Shown: positions 8,712 through 17,177 of the stretch, piece by piece
How the letters are laid out: each line of letters begins with the position of its first letter
How positions within the stretch are numbered: position 1 is the first letter of the stretch
Source of the DNA: Nitrobacter sp035546855
GTDB lineage: Bacteria > Pseudomonadota > Alphaproteobacteria > Rhizobiales > Xanthobacteraceae
Reading direction: 5' to 3'
Assembly: GCA_035546855.1 (NCBI GenBank)
Contig: DASZVY010000013.1
Span: 20,904 to 84,903, forward strand
DNA: 64,000 nt
The notes under the pieces: generated by a model
The model's database searches: none
What the model was told of the DNA's origin: nothing
Seen by the model: the letters and a program-made list of their open reading frames with translations, nothing else
Program-made: the position numbers and the translations under genes

Positions 8712-10856
8712 TCATGCTGCCCGGATGTTCGAAAGGAACGCATCGATCTCGGCACGCAGAGAATCTGCTTCGCGCCGCAGGTCGCCCGAGGCGCTCAGCA
8801 CGTGATTGGCGGCGGCGCCGGCTTCCGACGCCGCGGCGCTGACGCCGACAATGTTGCTCGACACCTCGCTGGTGCCGCCCGCCGCATGCTGGATATTGCG
8901 GGCGATCTCGCGAGTGGCCGCTCCTTGTTCCTCGACGGCCGCGGCGATCGCCGTGGTGACATCGTTGATCTTCCCGATGGTGCTGCCAATGTTGCGGATC
9001 GCGTTCACTGCGGTCGTGCTCACCTGCTGCATGTTGACGATCTGTGCGCGGATTTCGTCGGTCGCTTTCGCGGTCTGGTTGGCGAGGCTCTTCACCTCGG
9101 ATGCCACGATGGCGAAACCGCGCCCGGCCTCGCCGGCCCGCGCAGCCTCGATGGTGGCGTTGAGCGCCAGCAGGTTGGTTTGCGCTGCGATGGTCTGGAT
9201 CAAATCGACGACGATGCTGATGCGGCTCGCGCTGTCGGCCAGCCCCTGCACGGTGGCGTCGGTCTCGCCGGCTTCGTTCACGGCCTTGCCGGCGATCTCT
9301 GCGGACGCCACCACCTGACGACCGATCTCCGCGATCGAGGACGACAGCTCTTCCGTGCCCGCCGACACGGTCTGCACGTTCACCGATGTCTCCTCGGCGG
9401 CCGACGCGACGGTGTTGACCAGCTCGCTGGACCGGTCGGCGGTCGCCGACATGCTCTGCGCCGTTGCCTGCATCGCGTCGGACGAGGCGACGAGGTTCTC
9501 CAGGGCGTCCCGTACCGCGGCTTCGAACGCGACGATGCGCGCCTCCATCCGCGATGCGCGTTCGGCCTTGGCGATGCGGTCCTTGTCCTGGTCCGCCGTC
9601 ATGGCGCGGGCACGGATCATGCTTTCGCGGAAGACGCTGAGCGAATTCGCCATGGCGGCGATTTCGTCGTTCTGGCGGCTGCGCGGAATGTCCGTTTCCA
9701 GGTCGCCATCGGACAGAAGCTGCATCGAGCGCTGCAACTGGCGAATCCGGCGCAGGATGTTGCGTCCGACATAGAGCCAGACGAACAGCACCGAGCCGAT
9801 CAGGCTGAGCGCGCCGAGTCCGAGCATTGCGAGGGTCGCAATCGAGATCTTGCGGCGGGCGGCCAGGGTCGTGGAGTCGGTTTCGGCCTTGACGCCATCC
9901 ACGAGCTGCTTGACGCTCATGCCGAGGCCGATGTTGAGCTTGCGCGTCTCGTCGAGGATGAGCTGGCCGTAGTCGTTGGCGTCGAGCTCCTTCTGGCGGA
10001 TCTTGAAGACGCTGGCTTTGCCCTCGCCGAGCGCGAGCAGCTTGAGCGCCGCGGTCCTGAGCGCCATGGTGCTGTTGTTCCTGCCCAGCATGTCGAGGTT
10101 GGATTTGACGGTCGTGAGCGAGGCCTTGAAGGCGGTTTCAATCGGGTCCATCGAGTCGCTATCGCCCGCCGCGAGAGCCGCGGTCATGTCCGACGCCGCG
10201 AGATTGGTGCTGGCGATGACGTTGCCGATCTGCTCGACGGTGCGGGCCGCTTCGGTTGCGTCGTCCTGCGACAGGTTGGCGGAGCCGAGCACGGCATTGA
10301 TCCGGGCCTGCGCATCCATCATGGCGGGGCCGGAAGCCGCAACGAACGCCGCCTGCGCCTTGCGCAACTCCTCATACCGCGTCTGATGTGCGGCGGCAGC
10401 GTCAAGCCGCTCCTTGGCGGCACCGCCGAGACTCCCGATCATGTCCTCGATGCTCTTGACGGTCCCGGAGAGGTCGGCAACGACGGTCTTGTCGGCGCCC
10501 AGCTTGATGACCGCATTCAGCTTGTCGAGCGCGACCTGCTGGGTGTCCTTCATCTCCTTCGCCCGGTCCTTGAGGACGTCGGTGCTGTTGGAGGCGAGCA
10601 CGGCGGGGCCCTGACTCGCGAGACTTGCGCTCTGCGCCTCGAGCTGGAGGCTGGCCGCCAGTCGCGGAATGCCTTCGCCGCTGAGATCCTGCATCATGCT
10701 GCCGAGCTGGCCGAGAATCAGTCCTGCCCCCGCGCTGATGATCAGCGCCATGCCGGCAATGGCTGCGAAGGCCGCAAACAGGCTGCCGCGAATACCCCAG
10801 TTCGGTCGTGAAAAGCGCAAGCGCTTGAGTTGGCCGACCCCAAATGGCAACGCCAT
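8712..10856 (-). CDS. Methyl-accepting chemotaxis protein
   Basis: A 714-residue chemoreceptor. It has a first transmembrane helix near residues 22-45, a helical sensor region rich in Ala and Leu, a second membrane helix after AARRKISIATL, a HAMP segment, and a long cytoplasmic signalling coiled coil. The hairpin tip reads VASEVKSLANQTAKATDEI, the conserved CheA/CheW contact region. The ATG at 10856 was chosen because GGGGGAGGGG lies just upstream and the peptide then begins directly with a membrane-anchor N-terminus. No che genes are nearby, and the ligand is unknown. Confidence 0.93.
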   Translation of the reverse strand: MALPFGVGQLKRLRFSRPNWGIRGSLFAAFAAIAGMALIISAGAGLILGQLGSMMQDLSGEGIPRLAASLQLEAQSASLASQGPAVLASNSTDVLKDRAKEMKDTQQVALDKLNAVIKLGADKTVVADLSGTVKSIEDMIGSLGGAAKERLDAAAAHQTRYEELRKAQAAFVAASGPAMMDAQARINAVLGSANLSQDDATEAARTVEQIGNVIASTNLAASDMTAALAAGDSDSMDPIETAFKASLTTVKSNLDMLGRNNSTMALRTAALKLLALGEGKASVFKIRQKELDANDYGQLILDETRKLNIGLGMSVKQLVDGVKAETDSTTLAARRKISIATLAMLGLGALSLIGSVLFVWLYVGRNILRRIRQLQRSMQLLSDGDLETDIPRSRQNDEIAAMANSLSVFRESMIRARAMTADQDKDRIAKAERASRMEARIVAFEAAVRDALENLVASSDAMQATAQSMSATADRSSELVNTVASAAEETSVNVQTVSAGTEELSSSIAEIGRQVVASAEIAGKAVNEAGETDATVQGLADSASRISIVVDLIQTIAAQTNLLALNATIEAARAGEAGRGFAIVASEVKSLANQTAKATDEIRAQIVNMQQVSTTAVNAIRNIGSTIGKINDVTTAIAAAVEEQGAATREIARNIQHAAGGTSEVSSNIVGVSAAASEAGAAANHVLSASGDLRREADSLRAEIDAFLSNIRAA

Positions 10857-11216
10857 GAACCCCTCCCCCGCGTCCGCCGGATCGGGCCCGACAATGACGA
10901 GGCCGCAGTATCGCGTTACCCGGTTAACAAAATCAGGAAAATCGAGCCGATTTTGAAACTTTGCTGCGTTGCGCGCGCCGGGAGAGGCAGCGATCGGCAG
11001 GACAGGCGGTTGTTCGCTAAACTCGATGCCCGTCGGTACGCGCCAGAAAAAAACCCCGCACGCGGCGGGGCTTGGAAGGTGTGTTGTCCTGGTGCCGATA
11101 TTTGGTTCCGGCGCACAATTTAGCCATATTTCGGGTTCCCGGCGCAAGAGCGAATATGGCCGGCCGGCGTGCTCCTGGCTCTGGTGGCTGATGAATGGTT
11201 AAAAAGAGCTGCAAAG
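10857..11216. other. Gene-free spacer with possible small transcript
   Basis: No convincing protein gene is present. It holds a minus-strand terminator at 11047-11071 and an inverted repeat around 11123-11160 (arms GCCATATTTCG and CGAATATGGC with a loop of about 17 bases). Because another minus-strand terminator already closes the porin gene at 11217-11244, the second one implies transcription starting between them, possibly a small RNA of roughly 100-170 bases. A 36-codon reading frame in the same place has no recognisable features. Promoter sequences were not identified. Confidence 0.3.
11047..11071 (-). terminator. Rho-independent terminator, minus strand
   Basis: On the plus strand seven A residues precede CCCCGC, a five-base loop and GCGGGG. 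Read on the minus strand this is a GC hairpin followed by seven U residues, a textbook intrinsic terminator. It does not directly follow any annotated minus-strand gene, since the porin has its own terminator at 11217-11244. Confidence 0.75.
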
Positions 11217-11244
11217 AAAAAGGCCGGCGTTGCGCCGGCCTTTT
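11217..11244. terminator. Terminator after the outer membrane protein gene
   Basis: The stem GGCCGGCG/CGCCGGCC has a three-base loop and is flanked by an A-run on one side and a T-run on the other, so it can work in both directions. It lies 21 bases after the stop codon of the minus-strand outer membrane protein gene. Confidence 0.85.
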
Positions 11245-11265
11245 CCGCATCATGAGGGCGAAGGA

Positions 11266-11922
11266 TCAGTACTTGGCGACGACCGGGCCACCCCAGTTGA
11301 AGCGGTAGTTCAGGCCCGCCTTGATGGTGTGTTCGTCGTTGCGGAAGCCGCCGGCGACCAGCGCGGGGGTCAGGTAGGTGGTGGTGCCGAAGTCGTAGTA
11401 CTGATACTCGATCTTGCCCGACCAGTTCTGGGTGAACATGTATTCCAGACCGCCGCCGACGGTGTAGCCATCGCGGCCAGCGTCGCCGGTGAAGCCGTTG
11501 GTGAAGCGCGAGTCGGCCCAGCCGTAGCCGCCCTTCACGTAAAGCAGCGCGGGACCCCAGGTGTAGCCGAGGCGACCGGTGACCGAACCGAGGCCGCGGT
11601 TGGCGATCGAGCTGTTGGTGTCGAGGAAGGAGTAGTTGGCTTCGAGACCCATCACCCAGTTCGGCGCGAACTGATAGTCGTAGCCGGCCTGCACACCGCC
11701 CATGAACTGGCCGTCATCGCTGCCGCCGACCAGATTGTCGCCGCCGGGGAAGGCGCCGCCGACGTGACCACCGATATAGAACCCGGTCCAGTTGTAGATC
11801 GGGGTCGGCGGAACGTAGGCCGGGGCTTTGGTGTAGGGACGGGCCGCGAGGTCGGCAGCCAGCGTGGGTGCAGTCGCGCCCAAGGCGACGAGGGCCACAG
11901 TAGCGAGAAGGATCTTTTTCAT
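11266..11922 (-). CDS. Outer membrane beta-barrel protein (Omp25/Omp31-like)
   Basis: The 218-residue precursor starts at MKKILL with a signal peptide ending near PTLAADL. An Ala/Pro-rich linker then leads to WTGFYIGGHVGG, the hallmark opening strand of the small OMP_b-brl porin-like family. Alternating aromatic strands follow, and the C-terminus ends in an aromatic residue (KY), as outer membrane barrels do. The start was set by GGAGAA upstream of the ATG; a longer frame exists but would bury the signal peptide. It is probably an abundant structural protein of the outer membrane. Confidence 0.92.
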   Translation of the reverse strand: MKKILLATVALVALGATAPTLAADLAARPYTKAPAYVPPTPIYNWTGFYIGGHVGGAFPGGDNLVGGSDDGQFMGGVQAGYDYQFAPNWVMGLEANYSFLDTNSSIANRGLGSVTGRLGYTWGPALLYVKGGYGWADSRFTNGFTGDAGRDGYTVGGGLEYMFTQNWSGKIEYQYYDFGTTTYLTPALVAGGFRNDEHTIKAGLNYRFNWGGPVVAKY

Positions 11923-12030
11923 TTTATTCTCCAGGAAATCGTTTTCGAGCAGCCGTTCGTCGGCGCCGTCGGGAATTGTCATAAACCGCTTTCGCGCAAA
12001 ATGCTGTCACCCGCCGGCCACACTTGCGGA

Positions 12031-12052
12031 GTTCCCCAAGCCATTGGGGAAC
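12031..12052. promoter_or_regulatory. Perfect stem-loop upstream of the outer membrane protein gene
   Basis: GTTCCCCAA and TTGGGGAAC form a perfect nine-base stem around the loop GCCA. It lies about 110 bases before the porin start, in a 370-base stretch (11923-12292) that otherwise shows no gene. It could be in the mRNA leader and affect stability or translation, or be an operator. The rest of the stretch is AT-richer than its surroundings, consistent with a promoter region. Confidence 0.4.
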
Positions 12053-12270
12053 AACGGAATTTGATGACTAATGATGCCTTAATCAAACCTTGTTGAGGCC
12101 TTAATTCGGGAACTGCCGGAACCTTCACCCGCGACATTGTTGCGATGTGCAAATTTGAGTTGATTCTGAAGGGCTTGGTTCACGTCGGGCGCCGAAATCC
12201 GTAGGCTGCTATAGGACCCCGGGAGTGGAATCCTCAATGGCGCGGTCTGAAAAAGGGTGCCGGCCCGAAA

Positions 12271-12305
12271 GAATGGTGCTGCCGGAAAAGAATGGTGCTG
12301 CCGGA
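12271..12305. repeat. Tandem duplication of the tRNA-Thr 3' end
   Basis: The 16-mer GAATGGTGCTGCCGGA occurs at 12271-12286 and again at 12290-12305. The second copy contains the CCA end, discriminator and 3' acceptor strand of tRNA-Thr. Such duplicated tRNA 3' ends are a typical footprint of site-specific integration and excision, or of replication slippage. Confidence 0.7.
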
Positions 12306-12367
12306 CAGGATTGAACTGTCGACCTCTCCATTACCAATGGAGTGCTCTACCACTGAGCTACGGCAGC
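12293..12367 (-). tRNA. tRNA-Thr (anticodon GGT)
   Basis: Read on the minus strand, the acceptor stem GCTGCCG pairs with CGGCAGC, the D-arm contains AGTGGTAGAGC, the anticodon stem CTCCA/TGGAG carries the loop TTGGTAA, and the T-arm contains GTTCAAT. The 75-base gene encodes its own CCA end. Its anticodon GGT reads ACC and ACU threonine codons. Confidence 0.96.
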
Positions 12368-12481
12368 AAGGCCCGCATGGGAATCAGCCGGAAACGGCGA
12401 CCCGAGGCGGCCGATCCTTGCCACAAGCCCCCTTGGGGCGCAAGCGCGTGCAGCGCTCCGCGACGACATCAATGCCCCGGC

Positions 12482-12937
12482 TCAGGACTTGTCGGCAGGA
12501 CTTGCCGCTTGCTTCATCAGAGTCAGTCGAGGACCGATGCGGCGGCCCATTTCCTCGCCCAGCGTCTGCAGCGCCTTGATCGGCCGGACCATGACTTCGA
12601 ATTCCGTCATTTCGCCCGACGCATTGAAGGCGATGAGATCGACGCCCTTCAATTGCCACTTGCCGATGTTGGCGCTGAATTCCAGTGCAACGTCATGAGC
12701 GCCGGCCACGAACGTGCGATGATAGCGGAAATTCTCGAACACCCGGACCACGGTGGTCAGCACCAGCAGCGTCGCCTCCAGCCCCGGAATGGGGGATTGC
12801 ACAAAAGGCGAGCGGAAAATGATATTTCCGGCGAGCAGCGGCCGCAGCACCGCGGCGTCGCCGCTCGTGACGAAGCGATGCCAGTCGGCAAGGGTCCTTT
12901 GCGGCTCCGGCCCCAATGTATATGTAACGGTCGTCAT
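12482..12937 (-). CDS. NTF2-like (SnoaL-type) small protein
   Basis: The 151-residue protein has a helical start (RTLADWHRFVTSGD), then LLAGNIIFRSPF, alternating beta strands and a WQLKGVDLIAFNASGEMTEFEV segment, all characteristic of the NTF2/SnoaL cone fold. Members bind small hydrophobic ligands or act as isomerases or cyclases; this one cannot be assigned a substrate. It stands alone between tRNA-Thr and a small plus-strand gene. Confidence 0.75.
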   Translation of the reverse strand: MTTVTYTLGPEPQRTLADWHRFVTSGDAAVLRPLLAGNIIFRSPFVQSPIPGLEATLLVLTTVVRVFENFRYHRTFVAGAHDVALEFSANIGKWQLKGVDLIAFNASGEMTEFEVMVRPIKALQTLGEEMGRRIGPRLTLMKQAASPADKS

Positions 12938-13005
12938 CCCGATCTCCCTATCGATCCGGCCGATTGCGGCATTTCAATCATAAGGCAGGTCCGAACACGC
13001 GTGTC

Positions 13006-13185
13006 ATGACCGGCAAGCCAACCCAGCACCCGAGCGATATCCAGACGGCGCGCCGCAACAGGTTGCGGGCGGCGTTGCGTGAAAATCTCAAGCGGCGCAA
13101 ATCGCAATCGCGCGCCCGCGCCGATCAGGGGATCGCGATGGGCGAGGATGATCCACTCTCGCGGGAGACAGAAGACGAAGCATGA
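13006..13185 (+). CDS. Small basic conserved hypothetical protein
   Basis: A 59-residue protein with an Arg/Lys-rich middle (RRNRLRAALRENLKRRK) and an acidic C-terminus ending in ETEDEA. It sits 137 bases upstream of murA on the same strand. Small proteins of this type often precede murA in Bradyrhizobium-like genomes, as far as I recall. The function is unknown. The ATG at 13006 is favoured because the preceding residues in the frame look untranslated, but no strong Shine-Dalgarno sequence decides it. Confidence 0.6.
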   Translation: MTGKPTQHPSDIQTARRNRLRAALRENLKRRKSQSRARADQGIAMGEDDPLSRETEDEA

Positions 13186-13322
13186 TGGCGGCGGCCACCG
13201 GATCGTCCCTGTGCGGATTGCGGACCGTTGAGCATAACCCCATCAAATCGCCTTAAATTTCGGCGCTTTGGTTGATCGGGTGATTTGCCTTATACTTGAC
13301 ACATCTCAAAACGGGAGCTGGC

Positions 13323-14612
13323 ATGGATCGCATTCGCATCGTCGGCGGCAACGAGCTCAACGGCACCATTCCGATTTCCGGCGCAAAGAATGCGGCATTG
13401 CCGCTGATGATCGCGGGGCTGCTGACCCCGGAGACGCTGATTCTCGATAACGTGCCGCGGCTCGCAGATGTCGCGCAACTCCAGCGCATTCTCGGCAATC
13501 ACGGCGTGGATATCATGGCGGCGGGCAAACGCCCGGGCGATCACGAATACCAGGGCCAGACCCTGCATATCTCGGCGGCCAACATCATCGACACGACAGC
13601 GCCCTATGAGCTTGTGTCGCGAATGCGCGCAAGCTTCTGGGTGATCGCGCCGCTGCTGGCGCGCATGCACGAGGCGCGAGTGTCGTTGCCCGGCGGCTGC
13701 GCCATCGGCACCCGTCCGGTGGACCTGCTCATCATGGCGCTGGAAAAGCTCGGCGCGGAGATCGCGATCGATGGCGGCTACGTGGTGGCGAAAGCGCCCG
13801 GCGGCCTGACCGGCGCCGAGATCGACTTTCCCAAGGTGACCGTGAGCGGCACCCACGTGGCGCTCATGGCGGCGACGCTGGCGAAAGGCACCACGCTCAT
13901 CACCAACGCGGCTTGCGAACCCGAGATCGTCGATGTCGCTGATTGTCTCAATAAAATGGGTGCGCGCATCTCCGGCGCGGGCACGCCGCGCATCGTCATC
14001 GAAGGCGTGAGCAAGCTCGGCGGCGCGCGGCACACCGTGTTGCCCGACCGCATCGAGACCGGCACCTATGCCATGGCGGTGGCGATGACTGGCGGCGATG
14101 TGCAGCTTCGCGGCGCCCGGCCCGAACTGCTGCAGTCGGCCCTCGACGTGCTGACCGAGGCCGGCGCGATCATCGTTCCCAACAACGAAGGCATCCGCGT
14201 CAGCCGCAACGGCGCCGGCATCAGGCCGGTCACGGTGTCGACCGCGCCGTTCCCGGGCTTTCCGACCGACCTGCAGGCGCAACTGATGGCGCTGATGACG
14301 CGCGCGGCGGGCTCGTCGCGCATCACCGAGACCATCTTCGAGAACCGTTTCATGCACGTGCAGGAGCTCGCGCGGTTCGGCGCGCGCATTTCCCTCGACG
14401 GCGAGACGGCCACCATCGACGGCACCGCGCGGCTGCGCGGCGCGCCGGTGATGGCGACCGATCTACGCGCCTCGGTGTCGCTGGTGATCGCGGCGCTGGC
14501 CGCGGAAGGCGAGACCATGGTCAACCGCGTCTATCACCTCGACCGCGGCTTCGAGCGTCTCGAGGAAAAGCTGTCGGCGTGCGGGGCGTCGATCGAGCGC
14601 ATCAGCGACTAA
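13323..14612 (+). CDS. murA: UDP-N-acetylglucosamine 1-carboxyvinyltransferase
   Basis: This enzyme transfers enolpyruvate from PEP to UDP-GlcNAc, the first committed step of peptidoglycan synthesis, in the cytoplasm. The 429-residue protein starts with MDRIRIVGGNELNG and has the SGAKNAALPL motif. The catalytic, fosfomycin-reactive cysteine is C126 in GGCAIGTRPVD. The ATG at 13323 has GGGAG close upstream; an in-frame codon nine residues earlier gives no homologous N-terminus. Upstream, TATACT at about 13291 is a possible -10. Confidence 0.97.
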   Translation: MDRIRIVGGNELNGTIPISGAKNAALPLMIAGLLTPETLILDNVPRLADVAQLQRILGNHGVDIMAAGKRPGDHEYQGQTLHISAANIIDTTAPYELVSRMRASFWVIAPLLARMHEARVSLPGGCAIGTRPVDLLIMALEKLGAEIAIDGGYVVAKAPGGLTGAEIDFPKVTVSGTHVALMAATLAKGTTLITNAACEPEIVDVADCLNKMGARISGAGTPRIVIEGVSKLGGARHTVLPDRIETGTYAMAVAMTGGDVQLRGARPELLQSALDVLTEAGAIIVPNNEGIRVSRNGAGIRPVTVSTAPFPGFPTDLQAQLMALMTRAAGSSRITETIFENRFMHVQELARFGARISLDGETATIDGTARLRGAPVMATDLRASVSLVIAALAAEGETMVNRVYHLDRGFERLEEKLSACGASIERISD

Positions 14613-14746
14613 CATCCAGTTCCCGTTTGACGTTTTTGGCTTGAACTCATGGCCTTTCCCGTGACAATGCGGAGGTGAGGCGCAACGCTGTGCGATGTCA
14701 TGCGCGGCATGAGTTCAATGTCACGGCGTGCGCGGGAGACAACGCC

Positions 14747-16657
14747 ATGACCATTCACGAGACAAGCCGGTACCGAGAAACCTATGCGCGCGCGATGCGC
14801 GATCCGGAAGGGTTCTGGGCCGAGGCCGCGCGCGAGATCGACTGGATCGAGCCGGCGAAAAAGGTTTTCGATCCGACGATGGGGCTTTACGGCCGCTGGT
14901 TCACCGGCGGGGTCGTCAATACCTGCTACAATGCCCTCGACCGCCATGTGGCGCGTGGCCGTGCCGAACAACTGGCGCTGATCCACGATTCGCCGGTGAC
15001 GGGCAGCGTCACCACCTTCACTTATGCGCAGATGCTGCACGAGGTGAAAACCTTCGCTGCGGTATTGCAGGATTTCGGCGTCGGCAAGGGCGACCGCGTC
15101 GTCATTTACATGCCGCTGGTGCCGGAAGCGATGGTGGCGATGCTGGCCTGCGCCCGGATCGGCGCGGTGCATTCGGTGGTGTTCGGCGGATTCGCCGCCA
15201 AGGAACTGGCCACCCGTATCGACGATGCCAAGCCGAAGCTCGTGCTCTCGGCGAGTTGCGGCATCGAGCCCGGCCGCGTCGTCGCCTACAAGCCGCTGCT
15301 CGACGACGCCATCAAGCTGGCCGCGCACAAGGTGCCGGCCTGCATCATCCTGCAACGGCCGCAGCAGACCTGTGATCTTGTTGCCAGCCGCGATCACGAC
15401 TGGAAGGAACTGCGCGACAAGGCGGTGGCGGCGAAGAAGGAAGCCGCCTGCGTGCCGGTGCTGGCGACCGACCCGCTCTATATTCTCTATACGTCAGGCA
15501 CCACCGGCGTGCCGAAAGGCGTGGTACGTGACAACGGCGGCCACCTCGTCGCTCTCAACTGGTCGATGTTCAATCTCTACGGCGTCAAGCCGGGCGAAGT
15601 GTGGTGGTGCGGCTCCGATATCGGCTGGGTGGTCGGCCACAGCTACATCATCTACGGCCCGCTGTTCCACGGCAACACCTCGATCATGTACGAGGGCAAG
15701 CCGGTCGGCACGCCCGACGCCGGGGCGTTCTGGCGCGTGATCTCGCAGCACAAGGCGGCGGCGTTCTTCACCGCGCCGACCGCATTCCGCGCCATCAAGA
15801 AGGACGATCCGAACGGCGAGTTCATCCGCAAATACGATCTGTCGCATTTCCGTACGCTGTTCCTCGCCGGCGAGCGCGCCGATCCGCCGACCATCGAGTG
15901 GGCGGAGAAGCAGTTGAAGGTGCCCGTCATCGATCACTGGTGGCAGACAGAAACCGGCTGGTGCATTGCCGGCAATCCGGTCGGCCTCGGCATGCTGCCG
16001 GTGAAACACGGCTCGCCGACCGTGCCGATGCCGGGCTATCAGGTCGATATCGTCGACGAGGCGACGAAGCCGTTGCCGGCTGGCGCCATGGGCTCGATCG
16101 TCATCAAGCTGCCGCTGCCGCCGGGCTGTCTGCCGACCTTGTGGCAGCAGGACGAGCGTTGCAAGGAAGCCTACTTCAATGAATTTCCCGGCTACTACAA
16201 GACCTCCGACGCCGGCTACAAGGACGAGGACGGCTATGTCTTCGTCATGGGTCGCACCGACGACATCATCAACGTTGCAGGCCACAGGCTCTCCACCGGC
16301 GGCATGGAGGAAATCCTCGCCTCGCATCCAGATGTCGCCGAATGTGCCGTGCTCGGCATCAAGGACGCGATCAAGGGCGAGGTGCCCTGTGGTTTGCTGG
16401 TGCTGAAAGCCGGCGTCGACCGCAAGCCTGCGGAGGTGGAGAAGGACGTTGTGGCGCTGGTCCGCGACAAGCTCGGGCCGGTCGCCGCTTTCAAGCTCGC
16501 GATCACGGTGGCGCGGTTGCCGAAAACCCGCTCGGGAAAAATTCTGCGCGGCACCATCAAGAAGATCGCCGATGGCGACGCGTGGACCATGCCGGCCACC
16601 ATCGAAGATCCGAAGGTGCTCGACGAGATTCAGGGCGCACTGAAGAGCAGAGTTTGA
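14747..16657 (+). CDS. prpE: Propionyl-CoA synthetase (propionate-CoA ligase)
   Basis: An adenylate-forming ligase of 636 residues. The N-terminus has the ACS-type pattern FWAEAAREIDW. The P-loop-like motif YTSGTTGVPKGV, the HWWQTETGWCI region and the C-terminal SGK with catalytic K598 are present. Overall the sequence follows PrpE more closely than acetyl-CoA synthetase, for example in RTDDIINVAGHRLSTGGMEE. Acetate activity is possible. The ATG at 14747 is preceded by GGGAG. It is not in an operon with methylcitrate-cycle genes. Family members of the CrbS/CrbR system regulate such ligases, but here the kinase pair is 10 kb away. Confidence 0.93.
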   Translation: MTIHETSRYRETYARAMRDPEGFWAEAAREIDWIEPAKKVFDPTMGLYGRWFTGGVVNTCYNALDRHVARGRAEQLALIHDSPVTGSVTTFTYAQMLHEVKTFAAVLQDFGVGKGDRVVIYMPLVPEAMVAMLACARIGAVHSVVFGGFAAKELATRIDDAKPKLVLSASCGIEPGRVVAYKPLLDDAIKLAAHKVPACIILQRPQQTCDLVASRDHDWKELRDKAVAAKKEAACVPVLATDPLYILYTSGTTGVPKGVVRDNGGHLVALNWSMFNLYGVKPGEVWWCGSDIGWVVGHSYIIYGPLFHGNTSIMYEGKPVGTPDAGAFWRVISQHKAAAFFTAPTAFRAIKKDDPNGEFIRKYDLSHFRTLFLAGERADPPTIEWAEKQLKVPVIDHWWQTETGWCIAGNPVGLGMLPVKHGSPTVPMPGYQVDIVDEATKPLPAGAMGSIVIKLPLPPGCLPTLWQQDERCKEAYFNEFPGYYKTSDAGYKDEDGYVFVMGRTDDIINVAGHRLSTGGMEEILASHPDVAECAVLGIKDAIKGEVPCGLLVLKAGVDRKPAEVEKDVVALVRDKLGPVAAFKLAITVARLPKTRSGKILRGTIKKIADGDAWTMPATIEDPKVLDEIQGALKSRV

Positions 16658-16746
16658 AGCAGCATTCCTGATCGATAAGACACGCCGACGGACTTACAAT
16701 TCCCGCAATTGGATTGGACCAGTCGCCATACGGCGACAATTTGGGA

Positions 16747-17013
16747 ATGACCATGCGACCGAAAACAGGCACACGTCTCGCAATTCTGGCAGTGGCTATG
16801 CTGTCCCTCGCCGGCTGCGCCAACCTCGAGCGGCATCAGCCGACGGCGCAGAGTCAGACTGACGATGACGCCTACTGCAAGGCGAATGCGGGCCCGCAGG
16901 GTTCCGCCGCCTATGTGTCCTGCCGCAAGGACCGCGATGTCGCAGCCACGCACGAGGACCGCATGGAGCAGACGCATCGCAATCTCGCGGAACGGATGCT
17001 GAATGGGCAGTAG
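16747..17013 (+). CDS. Small lipoprotein
   Basis: An 88-residue precursor with a basic N-terminus, a short hydrophobic segment and a lipobox LAGC, so the mature protein would begin at the cysteine of CANLERH and be lipid-anchored. The mature part is polar, with two further cysteines (DDAYCKANAG, YVSCRKD) that might form a disulfide. The start was placed at MTMRPK, directly before the signal. It follows prpE by 89 bases. Function unknown. Confidence 0.75.
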   Translation: MTMRPKTGTRLAILAVAMLSLAGCANLERHQPTAQSQTDDDAYCKANAGPQGSAAYVSCRKDRDVAATHEDRMEQTHRNLAERMLNGQ

Positions 17014-17057
17014 CTTCGCGTTCGGCAATGCGCTTGCGGCAAATTCGGCTGTCATAT

Positions 17058-17146
17058 CCGCGAAAGCGGGTATCCAGTACGTCGCAAGGCTTCTCCGTCG
17101 CAAGGCTTCGGTGTCGTCACCGGATACTGGGTCGCCGCCTTCGCGG
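17058..17146. repeat. Intergenic inverted repeat with internal direct repeat
   Basis: The imperfect 21-base arms at 17058-17078 and 17126-17146 both read CCGCGAA-GCGG and end in CCAGT. Between them a 14-base direct repeat, CGTCGCAAGGCTTC, occurs at 17080 and 17096. The element separates two convergent genes, the lipoprotein and trcR. It resembles the element at 127-259 in sharing a TATCCAGTA-type inner arm. Confidence 0.6.
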
Positions 17147-17177
17147 AGACCATGGCCATGCCACAGGGGAGATGTAA

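Noticed and set aside
11017..11253. Small minus-strand protein in the spacer before the chemoreceptor
   Set aside because: The frame runs through both terminators and has no Shine-Dalgarno or recognisable features; a non-coding transcript fits better.
14747..16657. Acetyl-CoA synthetase (acs) as the name of this ligase
   Set aside because: Length (636) and several blocks follow PrpE better; acetate activity cannot be excluded, but the acs label is not supported.
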